Positions 44,048-55,500 of a stretch of DNA of 64,000 nt are shown in pieces. A program made the translations under genes and the position numbers. The stretch covers positions 124,001 to 188,000 of the forward strand of contig NZ_LR215032.1 in the NCBI RefSeq assembly GCF_900660635.1. Reading direction: 5' to 3'. This stretch comes from Mycoplasmopsis gallopavonis. Lineage in GTDB: Bacteria; Bacillota_I; Bacilli_A; Mycoplasmatales; Metamycoplasmataceae. Within the stretch, counting starts at the first letter, position 1, and each line of letters opens with the position of its first letter. The notes beneath the pieces are model-generated. The model was not told the origin of the DNA, searched no databases, and was given only the letters and a program-made list of their open reading frames with translations.

Positions 44048-44197
44048 ATGAAAAACAAAAATGAACTAATACAGAAAATTAATGTTAAAAATATTTTTCA
44101 AGTTTTTTCAGGATATAACTATCCTGTTTTTAAGTTTATTTTTGTTGAATATTTTGAAAACTATTCAGATGCCGTCTCCCCGTTTTTAATTAGCTAA
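44048..44197 (+). CDS. Possible 49-residue upstream ORF in the potA leader
   Basis: An ATG preceded by a TATCT/TAAAAT-rich stretch opens a 49-codon frame ending TAA 40 bp before potA. Product MKNKNELIQKINVKNIF.. is not recognised. A perfect 7-bp hairpin followed by TTTTT lies inside it (44109-44131), so its translation could affect hairpin formation. It may be only a leader; no homologue is known to me. Confidence 0.35.
   Translation: MKNKNELIQKINVKNIFQVFSGYNYPVFKFIFVEYFENYSDAVSPFLIS
44109..44131 (+). promoter_or_regulatory. Candidate attenuator hairpin ahead of potABCD
   Basis: CAGGATA-TAAC-TATCCTG followed by TTTTT, 106 bp before the potA start and inside the small ORF. A second weaker stem GCTAAA/TTTAGC (about 44193-44209) precedes the ribosome-binding site GAAAGGA. 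Confidence 0.5.
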
Positions 44198-44236
44198 ATT
44201 TAGTTTAGCCAAACAAAAAATGAAAGGAACATAATA

Positions 44237-45619
44237 ATGGCTATATCAAAAAAGAAAAAAGATAATTTACCAATTATCGAACTTAAAGAAGTTGTTAAAG
44301 AATTTGATGATAAAGTCGTTCTTCACAGTGTTGATTTAAAAATTAATCGTGGAGAATTTGTAACTTTACTTGGACCATCAGGAAGTGGGAAAACAACTAT
44401 TTTAAGATTATTAGGAGGTTTTGAATGAGCAACACGTGGTGAAATCATGTTTAATGGGCTCGATATTAAAGATTTATCTCCTCATAAAAGAAATGTATCA
44501 ACTATTTTCCAAGATTACGCATTATTTCCACACTTAAATGTTGAAGGAAATGTTGCGTATGGTTTAAAACTCAAAAGAGTCAAAAAAGAAGTAATTAATG
44601 AAAAACACATTAAATTACTTGAAACTAAGAAAAAACAATGAATCGCAAAAGCTGAAGCTAAAATGGCTGAGCTTGACAAAATCCAAGAACAATACACCAA
44701 AGAACTCGAATCAATCCCAGAAGGAACTCGTCAATACCGCAAAAGACAAGAATGACTTGACGATTCTGATTTTCAATATTCATATTGAGAAAACTATGTA
44801 AACCAAAATGTTGAAGCTTTTGAAAACCGTTATTTCAAAAGAAAAATGACTAGCGAAGAAATGGAAGCTAAAATCGCTAAAATCCTTGAAATTGTTGGAT
44901 TAACAGGAAATGAGAAAAAGGCAATTACTCAATTAAGTGGAGGAATGAAACAACGTGTTGCTTTAGCTCGTAGTTTAGTTATTGAACCCGAAATTTTACT
45001 TCTTGACGAACCGCTTAGTGCCTTAGATGCCAAAATTCGTGAAAAAATGCAAGTTTTATTAAGAACAATCCAGCAAGAATTAGGACTAACTTTTATCTTT
45101 GTTACTCACGATCAAGATGAAGCATTAGAGCTTTCTGATCGAATCGCTGTTATGCGTGGTGGAGTAATTGAGCAATACGATACACCAAAAAATATTTATG
45201 ACTATCCTGTTAATATTTGAGTAGCAAAATTTATCGGAAATTCAAATATTTTTAACGCCAAAATCCTTAAAAATGGAAATGTTAGAATGCTTGGTAAAGA
45301 GTTTAAAACAGTTCATGATTTCGAAGAATTTGAAGGTGAAAATGAAGTTGATGCATTAATTCGTCCTGAAGATATTGATATTGTTTCAGAACCTAAAACA
45401 GTCAAAGGTAAAATTAAAGGTAGAATCAAAGAAATGCAATACCGTGGAAGCTACTTCTACCTTACTATCGAAACAGATGATGAAGATATTATCTATGTTG
45501 AAACTGCTAAGAAATTTGAATTAAATGAAAAAGTTTATCTTTCATGAACAATCGATTCAATTCACTTAATGAAAAAAGACGCTAAGTGAGATTATTCAAA
45601 TGATGCTTTCCAAAATTAG
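44237..45619 (+). CDS. potA: Spermidine/putrescine ABC transporter ATP-binding protein
   Basis: 460 residues. Walker A GPSGSGKT at 46-53, Q-loop FQDYALFPH, signature LSGGMKQR around 232, Walker [12 protein letters not shown] around 255, switch His in VTHDQDEAL, and a C-terminal TOBE-type regulatory domain. Between the Q-loop region and the signature there is a highly charged, Trp- and Lys-rich insertion of roughly 95 residues (about 115-210), absent from E. coli PotA. PotA powers polyamine import with PotB, PotC and PotD encoded downstream. Its 3' end overlaps potB by 20 bp. Confidence 0.95.
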
Positions 45620-46439
45620 TAAAAAATTCAATTTAAACCAAAAATTTCTTTTTGCAGTTCCATATCTTTTAGTAGCTTTATTTTTAATAGTTTTACCTGT
45701 TGTTTTAATTGTTATCAACAGTTTAAGATCTAATGAAGGAAACAATCCTTGAACATTAGTTGGACAACCAGGAACTTGAAAAATTATTTGAAGAAGTTTA
45801 TATGTTGGGGTTATTTCAGCTTTACTTTGCTTAATAATTGCCTTACCATATTCCTATTTTATTTCACGTTCACAAAGTAAAATTTTTCAAATTTATGCAT
45901 TAAGTTTAATCATCTCGCCAATGGCTATTTTCACAATTGCTAGAATTTATGCAATTAAAGGTTTATTTTTATCAATTTTTGCTTCAGAACCAAACACACT
46001 TAATAATTCATGATTTATTATTTTAGGTTTAACTTATCTTAATTTACCTTTAATGATCATGCCACTTTATACAGTTTTTAAAGATATGCCTAAAAACATT
46101 ATTGAGGCATCAAACGATCTTGGATATAATGATTTTCAAACTTTATTTAAAGTTATTTTACCTTATGGAACAAAAGCAATTTTAAGTGGACTTGGGATGA
46201 TTTTTCTTGCCGGAGCTACTACTTTCACAATTTCAAGTAAATTGCTCCCAGACGGATCGCAGCAAACTTTAATTGGAGATTTAATTAATACTAAAATTAA
46301 CCCAGGAAACAAATACGATCTTCAAGTTGGAAGTACATTAGTTATTGTTGTTTCTGCAATTTTTATTGGATCTTACTCATTACTTTTACTTATTCCAAAA
46401 GTGATCTTCAAATTCAAGAAAGGATATCACTATGAATAA
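45600..46439 (+). CDS. potB: Spermidine/putrescine ABC transporter permease PotB
   Basis: 279 residues with about six TM helices. The EAA loop IIEASNDLGYNDFQTLFKVILP docks with PotA. Start at ATG 45600 overlaps potA; the immediately following ATG is an alternative. The end overlaps potC by 8 bp. Trp encoded by TGA at several positions. Confidence 0.93.
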
Positions 46440-47223
46440 ATTAACAGAATACTTGCGTAAATCTTATATTTACATCATTTTATTATTAGTTTATATTCCT
46501 CTTGTTTTTGCAGTCATATTTAGTTTTAATGAAAAATCTCCAAAGGGTGAATTTAATCCATATTACACACCTTTTACAATTGAAAATTACTTAGAATTTT
46601 TACAAAACGATCGTTTAAAAGCGTTAGTTAATACTTTTTTACTTGCGATTATTGTAAGTATTCTTGTTGTATCACTTAGTCTTGTGACTGTTTATTCACT
46701 TTATCGTCAAAAGAATAAAAATTTAAAAAGATTTGTTCAAGGTACTTCAAATATTCCATTAATTAATCCAGACAACATTACAGCAATTGGACTTGTTCTT
46801 GTTTTTGGAATTTTCATCGGTGTAATCAGCACAGAAGATGAAGGTTTCATGCGTCTAATTGTAGCTCACACAATTATGGCACTTCCTTACGGAATTATGC
46901 TAATGCTTCCACGAAGCGAGAAATTCAACAACAATTTATACGAGGCTTCACAAGATTTAGGACATTCAAAATTCCGTTCTTGAATGAAGACTTATTTGGT
47001 TTACATGATTCCAAGTATTATTATGGTTGTAATTGTTTCATCAGTATTAAGTTTTGATGACTTTATTATTGCTAGAACAGTTTCAAATACTTCAACACTT
47101 GGAACTAAATTATATGAGGGAGCTTTCGAGCCTTGAGGTCTTGTTCTTGGTTCAATCGTATTATTCATTACTATTATTGGTAATGTGATTTATACAATTG
47201 CAAAATCAAGAAGAAAGGCATAA
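46432..47223 (+). CDS. potC: Spermidine/putrescine ABC transporter permease PotC
   Basis: 263 residues, six TM helices. The EAA loop NLYEASQDLGHSKFRSWMKTYL contacts PotA. The N-terminal YIPLVFAVIFSFNEK is typical of PotC. It follows potB with an overlap and is 4 bp from potD. Unlike some mycoplasmas, potC and potD are not fused here. Confidence 0.94.
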
Positions 47224-47227
47224 TTAA

Positions 47228-49375
47228 ATGAAGAAATTTTCACATAAATGATTTTTAGGTGGGGTTGCTTTATTAGGTTTAGCCTCACTAACTGCTACAT
47301 TAATTGGTTACAAAGTCAAGACACCTTTTAAACCTAGCTTTTATAACTATAAATCATATATGTCAGATGATAATCAAGATTATCTAAGACAAGAATTTGA
47401 TTATAAAGCTTTTGATGAAATCAATCAATTCACAAATGCTTTAATCAACCACAAAACTGTCGGAGGAATTGGATCAGATTTTCTTGCCGCTAGTTTAATC
47501 CAAAAAAAACTTCTCAAAAAAATTGATTATGGAATTTTATTTCGTGATCCTGAATTTTTAAAAATACCTAAAAATTCATTACAAAGAAGAAAATTAACCA
47601 AATTAGCATTACGCTTAATTTTAAGACCTGAAGTATGATCACATTTAGAAACTTATAATAATTATTTATTTGTAATTGACAAAAAAGGTGATCCGGTCAT
47701 TGATCCGTTAACTAATAAACCGAAACGGATTACTTCAACTTTTACTGACTCAAACAATAACGAAGTGGAAGTCAATGATGAATTTTGAGAGTACTTTTTA
47801 CCATATTATTCACAAGATATGGTTGTTGCTTACAATTTGTTAAAACAAGATATGAATAACGCTAATTACGTTATTCAAAAAATGAAAGAACAAAACAAGG
47901 AAACATGAAACTTAGATGATTTTCCTGAAATTAGCAAAAAAGTTGAACCCCTTAAAAATATTGATTGACTAAATAGTCAAAAAATTAGCGGTAGCGAAAG
48001 TTTAATTGATCTTGTGAATATTTTAAATACCCTTAAAACAAAAGGCTACAACAATTGAACAATCACTGATGCTTTAAGAGACAATATGCTTTACGGCTCA
48101 AGTTATTGAAAAAAAGCTAATGGTGATCGCACCGCAAATGACTTTACAGGAAAAGTTGAACCCAAAACTTATAGAGAATTAATTGATTCTTTTACCGATT
48201 TAATTCATGACGGAACAGGTTATTATGTCACTGATAGTAATCACATCAATTTTAAAGGTGACGGACTTGAACTATTAAATAATTTAATTAACCTCTCACG
48301 AAGTGATGCAAGGGCAGCAATTATGTATAACGGTGATGCCTTAGATGCTTACTACGGTAATGATAACTTACCTGGGTGAGCAATTGATGGTTCAACTCGG
48401 TCAATTAAACCAAAACATAACCTTCTTTTAATTGATGGTCTAGTCTTTTCATCGAATAATAGCGACGAAAGCAATGATCGATACTTACAAAATCTCGCAG
48501 AGAGCGTTTATTCAAATTTTCAAGCCGAATTTGAGCTACTCAAAGATCAGTTATATAATGAAGTAGAAAATGATTTTAATACTCAAATTCAACAAAAATT
48601 CGTTGAGCATCGCCTTGCTAATTTATGAGAAGAAATTAAATTGCAAAATTGAGTTGATAATTTAGAATTACCAGAAAATAGTCAACAAGAGCTTGCAAGT
48701 CTTGTAACAAAATACCGTGCTAAAATTGATCTTTCAAAACCTGAAAATCAAAACTATTTTGACAAATTTTATAGTTTAAGAAATCAACATCAACTCTTTT
48801 TAAACGGTGAAAACCCAAATGATGTTGATTTAAGTCAAAGAATCAACTATCTTCCAACTATTTTAAAAGAATATTTAGCAACTTCAAAACAAGCTTTAAT
48901 TAATCAAATTAAAGAACAATTAATTCAAAAAGCAAACGATCAAGAAAAAGCAATTGAATTAGATAGCTTAGACTTTGAAGATACAGTTTTACTTACAATT
49001 TTTAATAATTTTATTAGTGAAAACTCTGATTATTTTGATGAATTTATTCAAGATTCAAATGAGTTAGAAAGTGCAATTGTAAATATATTAGCACGCTCAA
49101 TTGCGTTCTTAGATGTTGAAGGCGATCAAACTTTAGCTGATCATTTAGATATCAATAATTTCTCTTACATTAACTATGTACCAACTCAAAATGTTGATTA
49201 TGAGCTAATTTTAAGAAATTACTTCGCTTCACCAAGCGAAGGACATGATCCTGAAGCGATTGGTATTTATGAAATTAATAATAGTAAAAATGTAATTCAT
49301 GAAGCTATCATGCCTATTAACGATCAACTTCAAAGTAAAGTTACAACTTATTATTTTGCTAAAACAAAATCATAA
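47228..49375 (+). CDS. potD: Spermidine/putrescine-binding protein PotD
   Basis: 715 residues, much longer than the ~350 of E. coli PotD. The anchor is a non-lipidated TM helix (WFLGGVALLGLASLTATLIGY). The N-terminal half carries the solute-binding domain (SDFLAASLIQKKLL, DALRDNMLYGSSYW, AAIMYNGDALDAYY). The C-terminal part adds a long helical, charged region. Paralogue of 40696-42576. Last gene of potABCD. Confidence 0.9.
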
Positions 49376-49382
49376 TTAATTT

Positions 49383-49411
49383 AAAAAGTTAGATTCTGTC
49401 TAACTTTTTAT
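49383..49411 (+). terminator. potABCD terminator
   Basis: AAAAGTTAGA / TCTAACTTTT hairpin with loop TTCTG and T-run. Confidence 0.87.
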
Positions 49412-49533
49412 TTTTATATCTAGAAAGACAAATTACTTAAAATAGATTTTTAAGACTATTTTTTAGTGGTTAAAAATCTTAGAAATTGCTTTTATTTTTT
49501 AAGAAAAAAAATATAATAAAAAAGCAATATAAA

Positions 49534-49586
49534 GATATTGCCGCCGTGGGAGATAAAATTAAGTTTTATCGTTGGACCACAATATC
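49534..49586 (+). promoter_or_regulatory. L1-binding autoregulatory operator in the rplK-rplA leader
   Basis: Outer stem GATATTG (49534-49540) / CAATATC (49580-49586), inner GTGG../..CCAC with bulged GAGAT and GTTGGA, and a GATAAAA/TTTTATC hairpin on top. This matches the arrangement by which L1 binds its own operon mRNA, mimicking the L1 stalk of 23S rRNA. It also argues against any rplK start upstream of 49601. Confidence 0.75.
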
Positions 49587-49600
49587 GAAAGGATACTAAA

Positions 49601-50197
49601 ATGGCAAAAAAAGAAATTCAAAGAATTGCTAAGTTAGAGTTCATCGCAGGACAAGCTAAACCTGGTCCAGCACTTGCTGGTGTTGGTGTTAACATGCCTG
49701 AATTTACAAGAGCTTTTAACGATGCAACAAGAGATAGAGGAAACGAACCAGTTCCAGTACAAATTACAGTTTACAAAGACAAAACATTTGAGTTCAAATT
49801 ATTTACAGCTCCAGCTTCATTCAAAATTAAACAAGCTGCAAAAATTCAATCAGGTGCAGCTAACGCTAAAACAACAGTAGTTGCTACAATTTCAAAAGAT
49901 CAACTTAGAGAAATCGCTGAATACAAATTACCTGACTTAAACACAGATGATGTTGATGCCGCTATGGCTACAATTGCTGGAACAGCAAAACAAATGGGTG
50001 TTTTAGTTGAAGGATACGATGACATCTTCAAAGCGAAAGCAGAAGCTAAAGCTGCTGCAAAAGCTGCAAAAGCTGCCGCTGCTAGAGAAGCTGCTTTAAA
50101 TGAAGAATTAGAAGAATTAGCACAAACAAAAGGTCAAGCAATCGAAGTAACAACAATTAAAGATGAAGAAAAAGCAAAAGAAGGAGAACAAGAATAA
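49601..50197 (+). CDS. rplK: 50S ribosomal protein L11
   Basis: 198 residues. Binds the GTPase-associated centre of 23S rRNA. Conserved AGQAKPGPALAGVGVNMPEFTRAFN and TAKQMGV blocks are present. A C-terminal Ala/Lys/Glu-rich extension of ~55 residues (AEAKAAAKAAKAAAAREAAL..) goes beyond the usual ~142, a mycoplasma-type tail probably exposed on the ribosome. GAAAGGA precedes the ATG. Overlaps rplA by one base (TAATG). Confidence 0.96.
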   Translation: MAKKEIQRIAKLEFIAGQAKPGPALAGVGVNMPEFTRAFNDATRDRGNEPVPVQITVYKDKTFEFKLFTAPASFKIKQAAKIQSGAANAKTTVVATISKDQLREIAEYKLPDLNTDDVDAAMATIAGTAKQMGVLVEGYDDIFKAKAEAKAAAKAAKAAAAREAALNEELEELAQTKGQAIEVTTIKDEEKAKEGEQE

Positions 50198-50892
50198 TGG
50201 CTAGAAAACTTTCTAAAAACTTAAAAGCTGCTAGAGAATCATTCGATAGAACAGCAGCTTATGAATTAGCAGAAGCTATTGAACTTGCTAAAAAAACTTC
50301 TTATGCTAAATTCGATGCTTCAATCGATTTAGCATTCAACCTTAACCTTGATGTTAGAAAAGCTGACCAACAATTACGTGGTGCTGTTTTACTTCCAAAC
50401 GGAACAGGTAAATCAGTTAGAGTATTAGTTGCTACAAACAACCCTGAAAAAGCTAAATTAGCTGCTGAAGCAGGTGCAGATATTGTTTTAGATGGACAAG
50501 CAGTTGAACAAAAAATTAAAGAAGATGACTTTGATTTTGATGTTATGGTTGCAGACCCAACAATGATGCCTTTACTTGGTAAATATGGTAAAAAACTTGG
50601 GCCTAAAGGTTTAATGCCAAACCCTAAAACAGGTACAGTTACACCTAACCCTGAAAAAGCTGTTGAAGAACTTAAAAAAGGTAAAGCAAACTACCGTACA
50701 GATAAAGCCGGAATCGTTCACTCTCTTATTGGAAAATCAAGCATGTCAACAGAAGCTTTAGTTGAAAATGCTAAAACACTTATCTCATTAATCAAAAAAC
50801 TTAAACCAGCTGCTGTTAAAGGAACATACATTCTTAACTTAACAGTTTCGGCTTCAATGGGACCAAGTGTTAAAATTAAACTTGAAAAATAA
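50197..50892 (+). CDS. rplA: 50S ribosomal protein L1
   Basis: 231 residues of normal length. Forms the L1 stalk at the E site and represses its own operon. Signature blocks: LNLDVRKADQQLRGAVLLPNGTGK, MMPLLGKYGKKLGPKGLMPNPKTGTV, and the C-terminal GPSVKIK. Its terminator was split by IS-B copy 4. Confidence 0.97.
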   Translation: MARKLSKNLKAARESFDRTAAYELAEAIELAKKTSYAKFDASIDLAFNLNLDVRKADQQLRGAVLLPNGTGKSVRVLVATNNPEKAKLAAEAGADIVLDGQAVEQKIKEDDFDFDVMVADPTMMPLLGKYGKKLGPKGLMPNPKTGTVTPNPEKAVEELKKGKANYRTDKAGIVHSLIGKSSMSTEALVENAKTLISLIKKLKPAAVKGTYILNLTVSASMGPSVKIKLEK

Positions 50893-50910
50893 TATAAAAA
50901 GTTAGCTTAG

Positions 50911-52178
50911 TAAACTAGCACAATAAAAATTAACATTCCTTCGAATGTTAATTTTTTATATTTTGAAAGGAGAAAAAATGGGTAAACATTTTACAGAAGA
51001 ACAAGAAAAAGAAATTTATAATGCATTTTTTCAATTAGGTAAAAAGTATGCAATTGAACTGATGTATAAATATGGTGCAAAAGCAAAAGATAAATATGTT
51101 AAAGCCAGATTACGAAGAATATTAAAACATTATAATTTTAATATGAATAAAAAACCAAGAAAGCCTGGAACCGGTAGGTCAAGAAAAGTGAAAGAACAAG
51201 ATATAAATTGAGACATTTTTACACGAGAAGATTTAATTGAAATTGCAAAAAGATATAGAGAAATTACAAAAGAAAAATTTAAAACAGAAAAAGTTCAAGA
51301 GGCGTCACATATTAATATTGCTTCGTATAAACTTGCTATTTTGTTGTATCTTTGTAGACAAACAATATCCAAACATAAAAGAAATAATTTTGCTCCTAGA
51401 ATTAAATCTAGAAAAATAAAGTACCAAGACTTGATTATTGATTCATTTAAACAAAATAGATCTAAATATGGTAGACAAAAATTAAAATATTTTATCTTAA
51501 AGCACTATAAAATAGATATAAATGAAAGAACTCTAGGAAGATATATGAATGCCTTAGGTTTATTTTGTAATGTCAGAAAAAGAAAAAAACTAAAAGAATC
51601 AAAGAACACATCTGTCATAAAAGAAAATATTGTTAATAGAGATTATAATGATGTAGATAACAGAAATATATATACTACTGATGTAACATATCTCCCAGCG
51701 ACAAAAGATGCAATAAACAATAATGTTTATCTTTCAGTAGTGATTAAACATAAAACTAAAGAAATAATTAGTTTTTCTCTTTCTAAATTTAATGATTCAA
51801 AATTAATTTACAAAACATTTGAAAATGTTGATTTTGAAAAAAGTTTTATACTACATTCAGATCATTGCTCAACTTATACATCTGATGATTTTTCTGGTTT
51901 TATTCAAAATAAAGGTGGAATAATTTCACTTTCAAAAGTAGGAAACAGTTTAGATAATAGAGTTGTGGAATATTGATTTTCAAATTTAAAAACTGAATTA
52001 ATTAGAGATTTAAATATCAAAGCTATGACTTTGAGCGAACTAGAAAAAGAGATATCTAATTATGTTAATTGATACAATAAATTTAGAATTCAATCATGTC
52101 TAAATTGAAAAACCCCATACGAATATAGTATGGGGCTATCCAATTTAATAAATTGTTAATTTTTTCTGTCCTAGTTTA
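50911..52178 (+). mobile_element. IS-B copy 4 (IS3 family), 1268 bp
   Basis: Target duplication TAG (50908-50910 / 52179-52181). The left terminal repeat has one change (TAAACTAGCACA). This is the most diverged of the four copies internally. Confidence 0.94.
50978..52159 (+). CDS. IS-B transposase, copy 4
   Basis: 393 residues, single frame. Catalytic D, D, E are kept (TTDVTYL here for ATDVTYL). Other differences include SGFIQ for SRFIQ and NIASYK for NMASYK. Probably intact; activity uncertain. Confidence 0.92.
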
Positions 52179-52220
52179 TAGCTAACTTTTTTTTATAAAA
52201 AATTAAAGTAAAAATGTATA

Positions 52221-52254
52221 AAAAAATAGATGAGAATTTCTCATCTATTTTTTT
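52221..52254. terminator. Terminator of the arsR-like operon (bidirectional)
   Basis: AAAATAGATGAGAA/TTCTCATCTATTTT with T-runs on both strands. It adjoins the arsR stop on the minus strand. Confidence 0.87.
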
Positions 52255-52255
52255 G

Positions 52256-52567
52256 CTATGTGCTTGAACATTTACATTCAAACTTTTGCATTTCTTCAAG
52301 TTTAATAATTTCTTCAAGTAATGCTCCGTATTTATTTTTAAAACTTGGAAGCATATAGTAATAAACAAAAACTCCTACCTTACGGCTTTCAACTACACCT
52401 TCACGCTTTAAATCATTTAAATGTTTTGAAATATTTGCTTGTTTTTCACGAAGAATATCAACGAAAGTATTAACTTCACATTCGTTTTCGACACAAGAAA
52501 AAAGATGAATAATTAACTTTAATTTAACTTCTTTAGAAAGAAGGGTTAAAAGTTTAGTTGTTTTCAT
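52256..52567 (-). CDS. ArsR-family winged-helix regulator
   Basis: 103 residues. Compact winged helix with recognition region LREKQANISKHLNDLKREGVVESRKVGVFVYYYM, typical of ArsR/SmtB repressors. Cysteines C25 and C30 (SCVENEC) and the C-terminal pair C98, C100 (ECKC) could form a metal or redox sensor (inference). It starts one base after the helicase stop, so it is co-transcribed and translationally coupled. No dyad operator is obvious. Ligand unknown. Confidence 0.85.
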   Translation of the reverse strand: MKTTKLLTLLSKEVKLKLIIHLFSCVENECEVNTFVDILREKQANISKHLNDLKREGVVESRKVGVFVYYYMLPSFKNKYGALLEEIIKLEEMQKFECKCSST

Positions 52568-52568
52568 A

Positions 52569-55500
52569 TTAGAAGTTTACTTCATCAAGATCTTGTTTCA
52601 TCTTTTTAATAAAATCATCATGATCATCAAGGTTTGTAGTTGTTTCTGATTTTTCTAAATGATGTTTTTGCTCTAAAACATCATCTATTTGTTTAGAATC
52701 AGAACTTGGTTTAATAGCTTCATTAAGATTTGATTCGGAAGTATTTTCCATTCAAACTTTTACTGTTTTAAAATACTCTTCTGTATTTGTTTGTTTAACT
52801 TGTTCTGATTTTTGAGCAACATTGATTTCGACCGTTTTACTAAAATCATTAACTTCTTTAAAGTTTTGAATTTCTGATTCATTAATTTGAACCGTTTGGG
52901 TTGCATCATGTAATTTTTCTTGACTAACACCCACTCATGTGTCTACTTCATTGGAAGTTTCTTCAATAATTTGCGGTTCTTTATTTAGTAAATAAGTACT
53001 TGTGGCGCCTTCAATTGAACTATTGTAAAAATTACGGATTGCTCCTGGGTTAAAGAATTTTAAAATTTCATTTTGCAGCTTAATTCAAGAAATTGGCGTA
53101 ATTACTTCAATATCATATTTCTTAGATACTAAGAAACGAATTTTATCACGCATTTTAGCGTAATTAATTGGTTTAGAAGCATAATTATAAGTATCAAAAA
53201 TAAAGCTTTTATATGGGATTTTGTTGACTGTGATAACAATATCAATTGTCATTGAACCAACAATATAATCTCTAAAAATTTCACAATTAGGAATTTGACG
53301 TGTTAAATCTCTAAGATATGAATAAACTTTAAGTTTGAATCATTTTTCCTTTTCACTTAAAATTTCATCAATTTCCTCTGGTTGTTTAAATGAATCTTTA
53401 AGAAGGACTCTTCGTCCCTCGATTGAAAGCTCTAAGAAATCTAATCATTTTTTAAAGATTTTTAAATCCTCTTGCATATTTGGAGTGAGCGGAATATCGC
53501 TTGAATTAATTGTTTTTAAAACAATCATTTTTTCCTTGGCTCTCGAAATAGCGACATTTAATGCATTTTTTCCACCAGGACGAGCAACATATGAATATTG
53601 AATCTTAGTATTTTTATCGTAAGCTAGCGTTGCAATAACAAGATCAGCTTCATCACCTTGAATATTTTCGATATTTCTAATTAATAAACGACGTTTTTTG
53701 ATTGCCTCTTCTAGTTCAGGATGATTTCTGAAAATTAATCAAGTAATATAATCACTTTGTTTTCCATTAAATCCTAAAATAATAATTTTTTCATATTTAT
53801 CAAGGTTTTCGATTGCAATTTCAATTGCTTTTTTAGCTTCAGCAACATTCTTTTGATTTTCTCAAGCTCCATCTTCAACTTGAATTACCTCAATTGGATT
53901 AGTGCTTCATGATGTAGCTGAATCAATTGCATCGAGTGTTGAATTATAAAAGTGTTTACTTGAAAAAGTCATCAGTGCCGCATGATTTGAACGATAGTTT
54001 TTGTCAAGTAAAATCGGAAAGACACCAAGAGAAAGAGCATAATCTAAAAGTGAGTCAACTTGACCAAAAATTGAATCATCACTTTGTCTTGTTCCAAATC
54101 AATTATTTGGTTTCATTTGTTGAGTATCACCAGCTAAAATTTTACGTTTAGCTAAGTATAAAATAGGTAAACCATTTTCAATAAAAATTTGACTTGATTC
54201 ATCTAAGATTGCATAATCGAATTCGTTTTTGGTTCAACCTGATAAATCTGTATTTGGAGTTGCGATAATAATTGGGAAAATCTTTTTAATAATTGCAGAA
54301 TATTTTTTAATAAAACGATATGGTTCATAGTTAACAATTCTAATACTTTGAGCAAATTCACGATAAAGCATTCTTTCTTCTTCGTTAAAATTAGCAATTG
54401 TTTTGAAAATTCTTTCTAAAACAACATTTTTAATCGCTTCTTCATCAGAAATTGTATTGGCATATGAAATATTTTCTTCAAGTTTCATAAGTTCGTTAAT
54501 TCGATCAAACGGATTATTTGTTTGTTCTTTATCATAACCAATTTCACGCATAAATTGCATCAAGTCATGAAGTGTTCCAGTAAAACCTGTTAAGTGTGAA
54601 TCAATCTCTTGACCTAAACGACGAAGTTCAAAATACTTACGAACAAAAGGAAGGAAAGTTAAATCATGATTTTTTAACAATTCTTTGGCAGTTTCACCTT
54701 GTTTAAATGGAACTTGTGGATAGAAAACATCTTTTGGTAAATCAACTATAAATCCCATTTCCTTATCAAAATCAAAGTCTTTTTTATGAACACTAATGTA
54801 GTAATAAGCTTTTAAAACAAGTTGTGAAGTTGGATCACTTAAATATTCACTTGCTTTCGCAATGAAATTAAGCTCCTGAGCAGTAATTGTACTGCAATGT
54901 TTGATTTGATTATAAGAATCAAAATTCTCAATCATTTCTAAGTAATTTTGAATTGGTTCATAAAAACTACTCTTTTTCATCTCCTTAGAGTTAGAAATAA
55001 AGAGTGCAAATGGATTTAATTTATTTAGACGTTGATAAATAACTTCAAGTGCAGCTCTTTTTTGAGAAGCCACAATTGCTGTTTTACCATAAACTAAAAT
55101 ATTCGCAATCAAATTAACAATTGTTTGAGATTTACCTGTACCCGGAGGACCTCAAATAACTGTATTTTGGTTAAGAGAACTAAGAATTGCTCGATCTTGT
55201 GAAAGATTTGATTCAGTAATTTTAAAAAGTGCTAAATTTGGGTTGAAAATTGAACGATCAATTTTATTTTTGTAAATATTTTTATTGAATTCAACATCAA
55301 TAATTTCATCAATTTCTCCATTTTGAATAATTTCTTTCATTCTTGTTCTTGAAAATCCTCCACCTGGTTGGAAGATACCTAAAACAGCTCCTGGAAAGAA
55401 ACTAAGTGAAGGGTTTTGAATTTCATCAGGACGAAACTTTTTAAAATTTTCAACAATGTTAAGCGGAATATTGTAAAGTCCATTTCAATGAGTTTGTAAA

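Larger units (their letters stand above)
50895..52192. terminator. Rho-independent terminator split in its loop by IS-B copy 4
   Basis: Left AAAAAGTTAGCTTAG (50896-50910) and right TAGCTAACTTTTTTTT (52179-52194). Restored: GTTAGC-TTA-GCTAAC plus T-run after rplA. Confidence 0.88.

Noticed and set aside
49538-49600. Longer rplK start upstream of 49601
   Set aside because: The segment is the L1-type operator, and the ATG at 49601 has a GAAAGGA ribosome-binding site and the standard L11 N-terminus.
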